From Rhodospirillaceae bacterium (GTDB taxonomy: Bacteria; Pseudomonadota; Alphaproteobacteria; Rhodospirillales; Rhodospirillaceae): a DNA stretch of 64,000 nucleotides. The DNA is taken from positions 112,214 through 176,213 of the forward strand of contig JAQWQC010000013.1 in NCBI GenBank assembly GCA_029245025.1. Direction: 5' to 3'. Of the stretch, positions 53,534-62,347 are shown piece by piece. The notes below the pieces were generated by a model. It ran no database searches. It was given only the letters and a program-made list of their open reading frames with translations, and had not been told where the DNA came from. Every line of letters begins with the position of its first letter. Within the stretch, counting starts at the first letter, position 1. The position numbers were made by a program, and so were the translations under genes.

Positions 53534-54199
53534 ATGATAGACTTTTACACATGGTCTACTCCCAACACGCGCAAAATCTCGATCGCTCTAGAGGAGATGG
53601 CTCTGTCCTATGAGATCAAGCTGATCGTTCTTAAGGAACAACAGCAAAAACAGCCCGCGTTCTTAAAGATCAATCCCAATGGACGGGTTCCCGCGATTAT
53701 TGATCGCGATAACGACGACTTCGCTGTGTTTGAATCGGGTGCAATTCTAATTTATCTGGCAGAAAAAGCTGGCATGTTTCTGCCGCAAGGTGCCAAAGGA
53801 CGATCCCTCGTTCTTCAGTGGTTGATATGGCAAATGGGCGGCTTGGGTCCCATGCAAGGACAAGCAAACGTATTTTATCGGTACTTCCCGGACAAGCTTC
53901 CATCGGTGATTAGTCGGTATCAGAATGAAACGCGGCGCCTCTATAAAGTCATGGATGATCGACTCGCTGAAGAGACGTACCTTGCGCGCGATTATTCGAT
54001 TGCTGACATGGCTTGCTACCCATGGGTAGCACAACATGACTGGTCGGGTATACCACTAGAAGAATTCCCTAATCTAAGCCGTTGGTTTGAGACCATCGGT
54101 GAGCGTCCCGCCGTGAAAGTCGGAATGACCATTCCAGAACCGCAGAGACCGACAGATAAAATGCTCGATTCCGCCCGACATTTTGTGACAACCTCATGA
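53534..54199 (+). CDS. Glutathione S-transferase family protein (YfcG/Ure2p-like)
   Basis: A 221-residue GST. Thioredoxin-fold N-domain ([44 protein letters not shown] with the Glu-Ser glutathione site) and helical C-domain ([30 protein letters not shown]). The TxNxxK start is typical of the Nu/YfcG class, with disulfide-bond reductase or dehalogenase activity. It sits 10 bases after the AllA-like gene. In a catabolic locus it may isomerise or dehalogenate an intermediate. Confidence 0.92.
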   Translation: MIDFYTWSTPNTRKISIALEEMALSYEIKLIVLKEQQQKQPAFLKINPNGRVPAIIDRDNDDFAVFESGAILIYLAEKAGMFLPQGAKGRSLVLQWLIWQMGGLGPMQGQANVFYRYFPDKLPSVISRYQNETRRLYKVMDDRLAEETYLARDYSIADMACYPWVAQHDWSGIPLEEFPNLSRWFETIGERPAVKVGMTIPEPQRPTDKMLDSARHFVTTS

Positions 54200-54624
54200 T
54201 TCTATGGCGGCAAATTTTCATGAACACAGTACTATTGCCCATGTAAATCGGTCTGTGACTAGTTACGGGGTGTTAGTTTTTGCAAGTTCGATTCTTGCTG
54301 CCCTGCCCACGCAATCACCAACGAACAAATCTCATGCGTTTTCCCTATTAGACAGGAGGTTTTTTCTGAGTATCAGCGGGGGGGGCAATCTGGGAGATTC
54401 GACAGGTCGAGAGAGATTTGCGAGAGAGCTACGTCACGAATTCCGGCGGAGAGGGTTAAAGTAAGAGACTGCAATATCAGCCCGAATGGGTAATCCATGA
54501 AGAATAACGTTTAATAATATTCATTTTTGTATGCAATCTGAGTCCCTGGCATTAAGCTAACGCCTATAACTATGTCCTAAAATAACCAAAATCGCGTCAG
54601 TAGTAAAAAAACCAGGGGGCTAGG
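54200..54624. other. 425-base intergenic region before the Mo-hydroxylase operon
   Basis: No convincing gene. The last 150 bases are AT-rich and precede the ribosome-less start of the Mo-hydroxylase large subunit, so the operon promoter is likely there, though I cannot fix its -35 and -10 boxes. A plus-strand frame at 54204-54464 looks non-coding. The region holds one tRNA T-arm-like relic (see 54282-54309). Confidence 0.5.
54282..54309 (+). other. tRNA T-arm plus acceptor-like sequence
   Basis: A perfect 5-bp stem (GCAAG with CTTGC) closes the 7-base loop TTCGATT. It is followed by TGCCCTG, C and CCA, just as in the 3' end of a tRNA. No 5' acceptor half (expected CAGGGCA), D arm or anticodon arm is found in the 90 bases before it. 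It may be an integration-site relic or chance. Confidence 0.22.
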
Positions 54625-57024
54625 ATGGGTGAGCAGAAATCCGAAACTGAAGGCTATGTCGGTCAATCGGTCCGCACCATTGAGGGGCGGGCACCGGTCA
54701 TGGGTAAGGCGACTTATACCAATGACATTAATTTCCCCGGGCAATTACATGCACATATTTTGCGAAGTCCGCATGCAGCTGCGAACATACAGAGTATCGA
54801 TACATCTGGCGCTGAGAAAGTTGCGGGTGTTGTGCGGGTCGTTACTGGGGCTCAAGCCGCCGAACATATAGATCCCATTCCTCATTACATTGACCCCGCG
54901 GTTTTTGGTGGGCGCAGCGCGTCAATCCGTTGTTTGGCCTTGGATCATGTCTGGTGTTTTGGACAGCCTGTCGCCGTCGTTGTCGCCGAAGACAAGCGAA
55001 CCGCGCGGTATGCGGCTTCTCGCATTGTTGTTGATTATGAGGTCACCACGCCGGTGATCGATTCAGAAGACGCCCTAAAAGATGATGCGCCGATGGTTGT
55101 GCCTGGTTGGGACGCCAACATGATCATGCAAGTGCCGTTCGGTGGCGGTGATGTCGCCCAGGCTTTCTCCTCGGCTGACCGGGTAATTAAGACCGATGTG
55201 AAGGTGCATCGCTTTTCGACTCAGCCAATTGAAACGCGCACCTACAACGGGGTTTATGATGCCGGCACAGATAGTGTGACTTTGTATGGCACGGTTCAGA
55301 ACCCTCATCCGCTGAGAAACGTGCTGTCTAAGATTCTACGGATGCCGGAAAATAAAATTCGAGTGCATGCGCCGGTCATTGGCGGCGCCTTTGGGATGAA
55401 AATGCACGGTCACCCTGAAGAAGGGTTGGTGTGTTTTCTTTCCAAACTTATTGGCCAGCCCGTCAAATGGGTTGAGGACCGAGAAGAGTGCTTGCTGATC
55501 GGTGCGCGAGAGCAGGTTCATTCTGTTGAACTGGCCGTCACCAAAGACGGAACCATTTTGGGTCTTAAAGACCATTATCTTGCTAACACGGGCGCACCGT
55601 CATCTTGTCCTGGCTGGGGGATGGCGTTCCTGACCGGTCTTACGATGCCTGGACCTTACGCGGTCACCAATCTAGATGTTCAACTGTCGGCAGTTGTGAC
55701 GAATAAGCCCGGCTGGAACGCTTCGCGTGGTTACGGAAAAGAGGTGACGGCACTGGCCCTGGAACTTTCTGTGGACAATGCGGCTAGAGAACTGGGCATA
55801 GATCCCGTCGATATGCGTATGAGAAACTTCATTAAGAAAGACCAATTCCCATACGACAGCCCGACCGGCCTTATATATGACTCTGGGGACTACGCTGGCG
55901 TCATGCAAAAAGCCTTGGATGCTATTGGCTATGATGAGTGGAAGGTGAAACAAGAAAAGGCGCGTGAAGAGGGGCGCTACCTCGGCATCGGCGTCGGATT
56001 CGAATTGACACCCGAAGGTGGAACGCTGCCAGGTACGTTCGTTGCTGGGTATGATTCGTCCACGGTTCGTGTTGCGCCCGATGGTTCGGTGCGTGTACTG
56101 ACAGGTGTTACGACTCCAGGGTCCGGTAATCCAACGGGTATCGCGCAAATTGTCGCCGACGAACTAGGTGTTCGCCTGAATACGATTGAAGTTGTACAGG
56201 GTGACACAACGACTTGCCCTTATGGTTTTGGCAACTCCTCAGGACGGTCAACCATCGTCGGTGGAGGGTCGGCTGCAAAAGCGGCCATAGAAGTGCGTGA
56301 AAAAATTATCAAGGTCGCAGCGGCCCTCATGGAAGTAGATGAAGAATCGGTATCCATGAAAGACGGTATCATTGCATCAGGCGACAAAACGATTGACCTG
56401 GAAGAAGTCTGCTACGCTTGTTACACGCGAGCTTACGACGTTGGGTCGGTTATTGAACCACCTCTGGAAGCGACGGCGATGTTTAAGCCTGGCTTAGTGC
56501 GGCATACACCAAACGAGAAGGGGCAGATTAACCCTTACCCAAGCTATTCAAATGCAGCCTACGTCGCGATCAGTGAAGTGGACGTCAACACCGGTGAAGT
56601 GAAGCTGTTGAAGTTCTCTGTCGCTCACGACTGCGGCAACGTCATTAACCCCATATTGGTTGAGGGGCAGGCGTGTGGTGCCATCATGTTTGGAATTGGC
56701 GCTGCGATGGCTGAGAACATCACGTTCGATGAGAACGGGCGGCAGCTTACCAAGAACTTCATGGACTATGTCATGCCGCGTATTGGCGATGTGCCGTCAA
56801 TTGATTTGTCTCATCATGACAGCCCTAACCCAGTTAATTACAAAGGTTTGAAGGGTGCTGGTGAGGCTGGTGTCGGTGGATCTGCAGCAGCAATCGTGAA
56901 CTCAGTCAACAATGCTCTAACGCCTTTCGGTGTGATGATGACGGAAACGCCTTTAACTGCGCCGCGGGTTTGGTCAGCCATACAGGCGGCTAAAAAGGCC
57001 CAGCCTCAGCGTAAGGTGGCTTAG
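54625..57024 (+). CDS. Molybdenum hydroxylase large subunit (CoxL/xanthine dehydrogenase family)
   Basis: A 799-residue catalytic subunit that binds the molybdopterin-cytosine dinucleotide-type cofactor. Family segments: GKATYTNDINFPGQLHAHIL, VIGGAFGMKMHGHPEE, GSGNPTGIAQIVADELG, AHDCGNVINP and KGAGEAGVGGSAAA with the catalytic Glu (about 747). The loop that reads AYxCSFR in true CO dehydrogenase is WNASRGYGKE at 364-373, closer to the form II AYRGAGR, so this is a hydroxylase of an unknown substrate, probably an N-heterocycle. First gene of a large-FAD-FeS operon, with stops and starts 2 and 12 bases apart. Confidence 0.95.
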   Translation: MGEQKSETEGYVGQSVRTIEGRAPVMGKATYTNDINFPGQLHAHILRSPHAAANIQSIDTSGAEKVAGVVRVVTGAQAAEHIDPIPHYIDPAVFGGRSASIRCLALDHVWCFGQPVAVVVAEDKRTARYAASRIVVDYEVTTPVIDSEDALKDDAPMVVPGWDANMIMQVPFGGGDVAQAFSSADRVIKTDVKVHRFSTQPIETRTYNGVYDAGTDSVTLYGTVQNPHPLRNVLSKILRMPENKIRVHAPVIGGAFGMKMHGHPEEGLVCFLSKLIGQPVKWVEDREECLLIGAREQVHSVELAVTKDGTILGLKDHYLANTGAPSSCPGWGMAFLTGLTMPGPYAVTNLDVQLSAVVTNKPGWNASRGYGKEVTALALELSVDNAARELGIDPVDMRMRNFIKKDQFPYDSPTGLIYDSGDYAGVMQKALDAIGYDEWKVKQEKAREEGRYLGIGVGFELTPEGGTLPGTFVAGYDSSTVRVAPDGSVRVLTGVTTPGSGNPTGIAQIVADELGVRLNTIEVVQGDTTTCPYGFGNSSGRSTIVGGGSAAKAAIEVREKIIKVAAALMEVDEESVSMKDGIIASGDKTIDLEEVCYACYTRAYDVGSVIEPPLEATAMFKPGLVRHTPNEKGQINPYPSYSNAAYVAISEVDVNTGEVKLLKFSVAHDCGNVINPILVEGQACGAIMFGIGAAMAENITFDENGRQLTKNFMDYVMPRIGDVPSIDLSHHDSPNPVNYKGLKGAGEAGVGGSAAAIVNSVNNALTPFGVMMTETPLTAPRVWSAIQAAKKAQPQRKVA

Positions 57025-57026
57025 TC

Positions 57027-57890
57027 ATGAGTTTGTATCCAGCATTCGCGCGTCCTCGTGACCTCGGTCAAGCGGCTGATATTATGGGTGGGCTTTCAAC
57101 GGGGGCGATGATCATTGCCGGCGGACAAGAAGTCATGCCGAGCGTCAACTATGGGGCGTTGATGCCCGAGGTCTATATCGATGTTGGGCAAATTTCCGCG
57201 CTCAAAGGCATAGCTGAAGAAGATGATGGCATCCATATCGGCTCTTCAACGGTTCATAGAGATGTTCAAGACAGTGAAGTAATACAATCGAAGATACCCT
57301 TACTGTCTTACGCGGCAGCTCAAATCGGCGGCGGTATGCAGGTCCACAACCGTGGGACAATTGGCGGGAATATCGTGTCGATGCATCCGCTGTATGACAT
57401 TCTACCGTCGCTCTTGGCGCTTGGCGCAGAGTTTGATGTACTCAGGGGCGATGGAGAAACGCGCGTCGCGCTGGCTGACCTGATGAGAGATGCTAGCCAT
57501 GGTCTGGGCAGCGAGTCTTTATTGGTGCGCATTCACCTCAAGCCGATGACACCTGGCGCTGGTTGGTCTTATGAGAAACTAAAAATAACAGCAGGAGGTT
57601 ATGGATCTGCCAACGCTGCAGCCATAGTCACGCTTGATGGTGACAAAATCACAAGCTTGCGTGTGGTGGTGGGGGCTGTTTCGGCGCTTCCTATCGACAT
57701 ATCAGATGCGCTTGGTGGCTGCCGTGGGCAGGCGTGGTCTGACCATCTTGCGGAAGAAATTGAAGAAAAAGCATCTGCGGAAATCTCTGAGCCGTTATCA
57801 GACCATCAGGGTGATGGCGATTGGCGTCGAGCTATGGCCGGGGTGATGGCGCGTCGCGCTGTTGAAGCCGCTGTCGAAAAAGCAGGTTAA
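57027..57890 (+). CDS. Molybdenum hydroxylase FAD-binding medium subunit (CoxM type)
   Basis: A 287-residue FAD subunit. FAD sites: ATMIIAGGQEVMPSVNYGAL (residues around 25-45) and NRGTIGGNIVSMHPLYDILP, with the usual GTIGGNI motif; C-terminal domain with GGYGSANAAAIVTLDGDKI. It hands electrons from the 2Fe-2S subunit to an acceptor. Starts 2 bases after the large-subunit stop, so is translationally coupled. Length is normal for the family. Confidence 0.93.
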   Translation: MSLYPAFARPRDLGQAADIMGGLSTGAMIIAGGQEVMPSVNYGALMPEVYIDVGQISALKGIAEEDDGIHIGSSTVHRDVQDSEVIQSKIPLLSYAAAQIGGGMQVHNRGTIGGNIVSMHPLYDILPSLLALGAEFDVLRGDGETRVALADLMRDASHGLGSESLLVRIHLKPMTPGAGWSYEKLKITAGGYGSANAAAIVTLDGDKITSLRVVVGAVSALPIDISDALGGCRGQAWSDHLAEEIEEKASAEISEPLSDHQGDGDWRRAMAGVMARRAVEAAVEKAG

Positions 57891-57902
57891 GGGGCGAGTG
57901 GA

Positions 57903-58412
57903 ATGGAAGATATGTTGGAAGATACAGTTCTCGTTAATCTGAGGATTAACGGCAAACTTCACGAGTTGGAAATACCGGCCCACAAATCATTGCTGGATTT
58001 GTTGCGCGATGATCTCAACATGACCGGCACCCACATGGGTTGTATGACGGGACATTGCGGCGCATGCACCGTTTCAATTGATGGCCGGGTTGCAAAATCA
58101 TGCATTACGCTGGCCGCCACTTTGGGTCGTGCGAAGATCACAACCATCGAGGGATTGACCCAAGATGATGGAGAGCTAAGCCCGGTTCAGCAAGCGTTTT
58201 GGGATGAGGCTGGTTTTCAGTGTGCATTTTGTGCGCCAGGCATGTTGATGTGCACAACGGAACTGTTGGACGCTAATCCTGATCCGAGTGATGCAGAAAT
58301 AGAAACGGCATTGGCTGGCAATCTGTGCCGATGCACGGGGTACCAAAGTTTGCGGCGAGCCGTAAAAGCGGCCGCTAAATTGAAGCAAAATACGCGCGAA
58401 GCCGCTGAATAG
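57903..58412 (+). CDS. Molybdenum hydroxylase 2Fe-2S small subunit (CoxS type)
   Basis: A 169-residue iron-sulfur subunit. The plant-ferredoxin-type cluster uses Cys47, Cys52, Cys55 and Cys67 (GCMTGHCGACTV), and the second cluster uses Cys107, Cys110, Cys142 and Cys144 (CAFCAPGML, CRCTGYQSL). This completes a large/medium/small set, in the order L-M-S, whereas classical cox operons run M-S-L. It carries electrons from the molybdenum site to FAD. Confidence 0.96.
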   Translation: MEDMLEDTVLVNLRINGKLHELEIPAHKSLLDLLRDDLNMTGTHMGCMTGHCGACTVSIDGRVAKSCITLAATLGRAKITTIEGLTQDDGELSPVQQAFWDEAGFQCAFCAPGMLMCTTELLDANPDPSDAEIETALAGNLCRCTGYQSLRRAVKAAAKLKQNTREAAE

Positions 58413-58428
58413 AATAAGGGGCGTAACC

Positions 58429-59004
58429 ATGAATATTTCGACGAAACTTGAGCCGATCGTTAAAACTTTAAAGTTGCAAATTGCCACGCCCGAGAAGCTA
58501 GCACCGTATGGTGAAGTCTTGGGTTACAACGAGGCTATCGATCCTATGCCCATCGACTTCTACGATGGGGCGGTCAAGGTTCGCCGGGTCGCAGACTTTG
58601 TCTCTGATGAGCAGACTGAGTTGCCAATCGTCACAGTTAATCGTCGTCCGTTCGAAATGCGTCATGCAGAGCGCCACTTTAAACATACTCAGGCATTTAT
58701 CTCTCTTGGGTCGAAGCCGTTTATTGCTGCTTTCGCGCCACCAAACGATAAAGACATGCCGGATATGGATAAATGGGAGGCCTTCCTCTTTGATGGCTCA
58801 GCTGGGTTTATGATGCACGTCGGGACGTGGCATGATTTTCCGTTTGCCGTGTTTGATCACACGAACCTAATGGTCATTTTGCGCAAAGAAACGACGGATG
58901 GTTTGGTGCGTGACAACGTTATTCAAGATGAGGCCGAGGGGCCTGATCTGGAAAAGCGCGACATGCTCGCCCGCAATAACACGATCATTCGCTTCGATCT
59001 GTAG
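58429..59004 (+). CDS. Second AllA-like (ureidoglycolate lyase family) cupin
   Basis: A 191-residue AllA-family cupin, paralogous to the one at 52921. Landmarks: APYGEVLG start, HAERHFKHTQAFISLGSKPF, and FDGSAGFMMHVGTWHDFPFA. The proteins share the core HxxHTQ motif but little elsewhere, so they may act on different ureides. It directly follows the Mo-hydroxylase subunits by 16 bases and precedes the aminotransferase by 16 bases, so it is part of that operon; cleavage of a ureido or carbamoyl intermediate is the likely role. Confidence 0.8.
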   Translation: MNISTKLEPIVKTLKLQIATPEKLAPYGEVLGYNEAIDPMPIDFYDGAVKVRRVADFVSDEQTELPIVTVNRRPFEMRHAERHFKHTQAFISLGSKPFIAAFAPPNDKDMPDMDKWEAFLFDGSAGFMMHVGTWHDFPFAVFDHTNLMVILRKETTDGLVRDNVIQDEAEGPDLEKRDMLARNNTIIRFDL

Positions 59005-59020
59005 CGCAAAGGTTGATCAC

Positions 59021-60397
59021 ATGACCGATTGGTCTCAAATCGAGACCTGGGATCGCTCTTACTATCTGCACAACACGCAGGCTAAGTCGGAGCATCAATT
59101 CGTGGCCGTTGACCGCCAAGATGGCAATTACATTGTTATGGCAGACGGTACCCGTCTGTTAGATTTCCAGAGTCAGCTAATTTCAGACAGCCTAGGGCAT
59201 AGGAACCCTGGTGTATATGACGAGATTCGCCGAGCAATGGACCGTTACGGTCATGTTTTCTTTGGTATGGCGAACGAATATCGCGCACGTGCCGCCAAAC
59301 TCGTTATCGAAGACATTTTGGGATCGTGCAATCCACAATGGGCAGGCCGTATGCGAGTTCTTGCTTCAGGTACAGAAGCAGTTGAGAACGCCCTTACAAT
59401 GGCGCGCTTGTATACAGGCCGTCAGGTTGTTCTCACACAAGCGCATTCGTTTCACGGACTAACGGTCGGTGCGACAATGCTGCGTGGCTATCGCAACAAT
59501 GTCACGCCAGCTGACGCTCCAGATATAGTTAAGGATGTTCCTGGGTTTCCAGCGTCTGGATACATCCCGGTGCCTGCGCCTGAACGGCAAGATTGGACGG
59601 GCAACGAAGTTCTTCCTTCTCTCGCTGCGACCGAAGCAATGATTCGCGCCGTGGGCCCTGAAAATATTGCAGCTATCATCACGGAACCTATGCTCGGCGC
59701 TGGCGGTCTTCCTGCACATAAGGAATATCTACCCGGCATTTTCGAGCTGAGTCGGAAGTACGGTTTTCTTTGGGTTGATGATGAAGTTCTCTGCGGATTT
59801 GGCCGTCTTGGGGAATGGTTCGGTTATCAGCTGTCCCCCGGCATTCACCCGGACATCATGGCGACGGGGAAGTCGATCAATGGATCTTCTATGCCGGTGG
59901 GCGCCGTTATTGCCAGTACGGAAGTGTCTGAGTTTCTGGAGGGTGCACGTTGGTGGAGTGGAAGTACGTGGGATGGTCATCCCATCGTCTGCGCTTCCAT
60001 CGTTGGTGCCGTGGAGACCATGTTGCGTGAGGGCTTGCTACCGCAAGTCAGAAGCCGTGGCGCATACCTCAAAGGCAAACTGCACGAACTCGCTAACCGC
60101 CACCCTTGTGTTGGCCACATCGGTGGGCATGGCTTGTTCTACGTCGTTGATATGGTCAACGGTGACGGCGACCCAATAATAGATGAGGATAGATGGACCG
60201 GCTTTACTGGCGATTTATCTAAGCACCCCAACAATATTATCGCCGGTGAGTGCGCTAAACGTGGCACTTTTCTCGGGGGTTTTGTTCCCAATACGATTAA
60301 ACTGGGACCTCCATTTACGATTTCTGAAGAAGAAATTGATACGGCCCTTACAGCTTTTGACGAAGCTTTAGCCGTTGTTGATCAGACATATTGTTAG
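59021..60397 (+). CDS. Class III PLP-dependent aminotransferase
   Basis: A 458-residue fold-type I enzyme. Start MTDWSQIETW at 59021; the longer frame overlapping the upstream gene is not credible. PLP is bound by Lys284 (ATGKSINGSSMPVGA) with Asp253 (VDDEVLCGFGRLG) for the ring nitrogen and SGTEAVENAL for phosphate. It is related to beta-alanine/omega-amino acid and other acetyl-ornithine-like transaminases; the amine cannot be read. In the operon it would remove the amino group after ureide release. Confidence 0.92.
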   Translation: MTDWSQIETWDRSYYLHNTQAKSEHQFVAVDRQDGNYIVMADGTRLLDFQSQLISDSLGHRNPGVYDEIRRAMDRYGHVFFGMANEYRARAAKLVIEDILGSCNPQWAGRMRVLASGTEAVENALTMARLYTGRQVVLTQAHSFHGLTVGATMLRGYRNNVTPADAPDIVKDVPGFPASGYIPVPAPERQDWTGNEVLPSLAATEAMIRAVGPENIAAIITEPMLGAGGLPAHKEYLPGIFELSRKYGFLWVDDEVLCGFGRLGEWFGYQLSPGIHPDIMATGKSINGSSMPVGAVIASTEVSEFLEGARWWSGSTWDGHPIVCASIVGAVETMLREGLLPQVRSRGAYLKGKLHELANRHPCVGHIGGHGLFYVVDMVNGDGDPIIDEDRWTGFTGDLSKHPNNIIAGECAKRGTFLGGFVPNTIKLGPPFTISEEEIDTALTAFDEALAVVDQTYC

Positions 60398-60412
60398 CAC
60401 TGGAACAGTACC

Positions 60413-61483
60413 ATGAAGTTCGGCGTTTTTCTTCCAAACGGTAGCAACGGTTACATTATTTCTAAGGCTGTGGATCCTTATCTGCCAACCTTTGAGAACA
60501 ATAAGGCGATCACTCTGGAGGCAGAGAAGCAGGATCTGGATTTCGTTCTTTCAATGATGAAATTCCGTGGGTTTGGAGGAGAGACCGGGTATTGGGATGC
60601 CTGCCTTGAATCTTTTACGCTTATGGCAGGCCTAGCGAGTGTTACAGACCGCATTGGCCTCATACCAAGCATCGCTCTTCTCAGTCAGCATCCTGCGTAT
60701 GTCGCCAGGATGATGGCGACACTTGATGACATCAGCGGTGGACGATGTGGGCTAAACATTGTCACCGGCTGGAATAAACCTGAATACACCCAAATGGGGT
60801 TGTGGCGTGGTGATGATTATTACGATAGGCGCTACGAATATGCGGCGGACTATCTCGCTATTCTTCAAGATCTGTGGCGAAACGGAACATCAACGCACCA
60901 TAGTGAGTTCTTCGACCTCGAAGATTGTAGTTGTTTACCAATGCCTGGTCGCGAGATTGAGATTGTATGCGCCGGTCAGTCACCGAAGGGTGTCGAGTTT
61001 GTTGCAAATAATGCGGACCATAACTTTGTGATGGCCCAGCCCCCTAAGCTCAAGGGGATCAGTGATAGCTTAAAAGCTAAAGGAAAGGAGCAAGGCCGCG
61101 AAGTCGGAACATATGCGCTCTTTGGATTGATCACAGCTGATACTGATGAGGAAGCTATCGCTATGGGGCAGAAAATAATCGACAACGCAGATGAGGGGGC
61201 GATCAGCAATATCATTGCCAGCGCTAATCTAGATTCAAATACTGGTGGAACAGCGGATCACTTGAAAGAAGGCCTAGCTCTCGGACTTGAGGAGGGTAAT
61301 ATGGCCTTTATGGGTTTCCCGGTCATTTGTGGTTCGTTTGATACCGTCGCCCAGAAAATCGATGCCATCGCTGAAGAAACTAATGTTGACGGGATGCTTT
61401 TTAGTTGGGCGGACTTCGTCGGTGGTATTCGGGATTTTGGCGAGCAAATTAAGCCAAAACTTAAGTGCGCAGTCTCAAGATAA
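60413..61483 (+). CDS. rutA: RutA-like flavin-dependent (LLM class) monooxygenase
   Basis: A 356-residue luciferase-like FMN monooxygenase. It matches RutA, the pyrimidine-ring-opening oxygenase, in MKFGVFLPNGSNGYIIS, LPTFENNKAITLEAEKQDLD, MMKFRGFGGETGYWDACLES, NIVTGWNKPEYTQMGLW and GDDYYDRRYEYAADYL. RutA opens uracil or thymine between N3 and C4 using a flavin N5-peroxide. No RutB, RutC, RutD or RutF homologue with clear identity is nearby, so the substrate may be another N-heterocycle. A flavin reductase must come from elsewhere. Confidence 0.85.
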   Translation: MKFGVFLPNGSNGYIISKAVDPYLPTFENNKAITLEAEKQDLDFVLSMMKFRGFGGETGYWDACLESFTLMAGLASVTDRIGLIPSIALLSQHPAYVARMMATLDDISGGRCGLNIVTGWNKPEYTQMGLWRGDDYYDRRYEYAADYLAILQDLWRNGTSTHHSEFFDLEDCSCLPMPGREIEIVCAGQSPKGVEFVANNADHNFVMAQPPKLKGISDSLKAKGKEQGREVGTYALFGLITADTDEEAIAMGQKIIDNADEGAISNIIASANLDSNTGGTADHLKEGLALGLEEGNMAFMGFPVICGSFDTVAQKIDAIAEETNVDGMLFSWADFVGGIRDFGEQIKPKLKCAVSR

Positions 61484-61484
61484 T

Positions 61485-62240
61485 CTAAAGCCCCACAAGA
61501 ACACCGCCATCTACGGTGATGGTTTGTCCAGTGATATAACGCGCCTTTTCTGAGGCCAGAAATACAGCGACATCCGCAATGTCTGACGGGTCACCTACGC
61601 GCCCTAGTGGAATACTTGGTGCGACTGCGTTGAGACCTTCTTCGCCGACAGAGTGAACAGGATCCAATGTTTGTGCTGTACGTATGAAACCGGGTGCAAT
61701 GCCGTTCGCCCGGATTCCGTCCTTGGCCAGTTCAATCGCGACACCTCGGACCAAACCTGAAACTCCAGCCTTCGCCGCTGAGTATGGGACATGTTCATCC
61801 CAACCGTATGCAGTGCCCACAATAGACGCGAGACATACGATAGAGCCCGTTTTTGCTTCCCGCATTGCAGGCGCTGCAGAACGGATCATCCGAATCATAC
61901 CCTTAAGGTCGACATCTATTGTGAGATCCCACTGATCATCAGTCATTGTGTTGAGTGGGATCTTTTTTGCGATACCTGCGTTGCAGACTAATGTCGTGAT
62001 CGGGCCGTGTGCCTTCTCGATATTCTTAATAACGGTGTTCACCTGACCTGTGTTGGTGACGTCCATCTCATGGAACTCGGCTTCGGCGCCGGAGGCGGCT
62101 AGCGTATCGACGACTCTTGTTCCTTCTTCTGCTAAAACGTCCGTCGCAATAACCCTATAGTTCGCCTCAGCAAAAGCTTCGGCTATGCCTTTGCCAATGC
62201 CGATGCCTGCACCGGAAATAAGAACTGTCGATTTAGTCAT
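61485..62240 (-). CDS. Classical short-chain dehydrogenase/reductase (FabG-like)
   Basis: A 251-residue SDR with complete motifs: SGAGIGIGKGIA for cofactor, CNAG, Ser in LASIVGT, and YSAAKAG; C-terminal ITVDGGVLVGL. Asp after strand 2 (ATDVLAEEG) favours NAD. It ends 1 base after the rutA-like stop on the opposite strand and is divergent from the hydrolase gene. Likely to oxidise or reduce an alcohol or semialdehyde intermediate, if it belongs to the locus. Confidence 0.92.
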   Translation of the reverse strand: MTKSTVLISGAGIGIGKGIAEAFAEANYRVIATDVLAEEGTRVVDTLAASGAEAEFHEMDVTNTGQVNTVIKNIEKAHGPITTLVCNAGIAKKIPLNTMTDDQWDLTIDVDLKGMIRMIRSAAPAMREAKTGSIVCLASIVGTAYGWDEHVPYSAAKAGVSGLVRGVAIELAKDGIRANGIAPGFIRTAQTLDPVHSVGEEGLNAVAPSIPLGRVGDPSDIADVAVFLASEKARYITGQTITVDGGVLVGL

Positions 62241-62347
62241 TTTAAATATCTCCCCGCCGTGTTCTTTTGCATACTAGAATGCATACGATTTTGAGCAACA
62301 AGGAAATCGCCGTAACGCGGGGCGATGATCTCTATAAGGGGGTAGCA

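Noticed and set aside
54204..54464. 86-residue plus-strand frame in the gap before the Mo-hydroxylase operon
   Set aside because: No ribosome site, no recognisable domain, and its composition changes abruptly; it also covers the tRNA-like relic.
54625..58412. True CO dehydrogenase (coxLMS)
   Set aside because: The active-site loop is WNASRGYGKE, not AYxCSFR, so CO oxidation is not supported.
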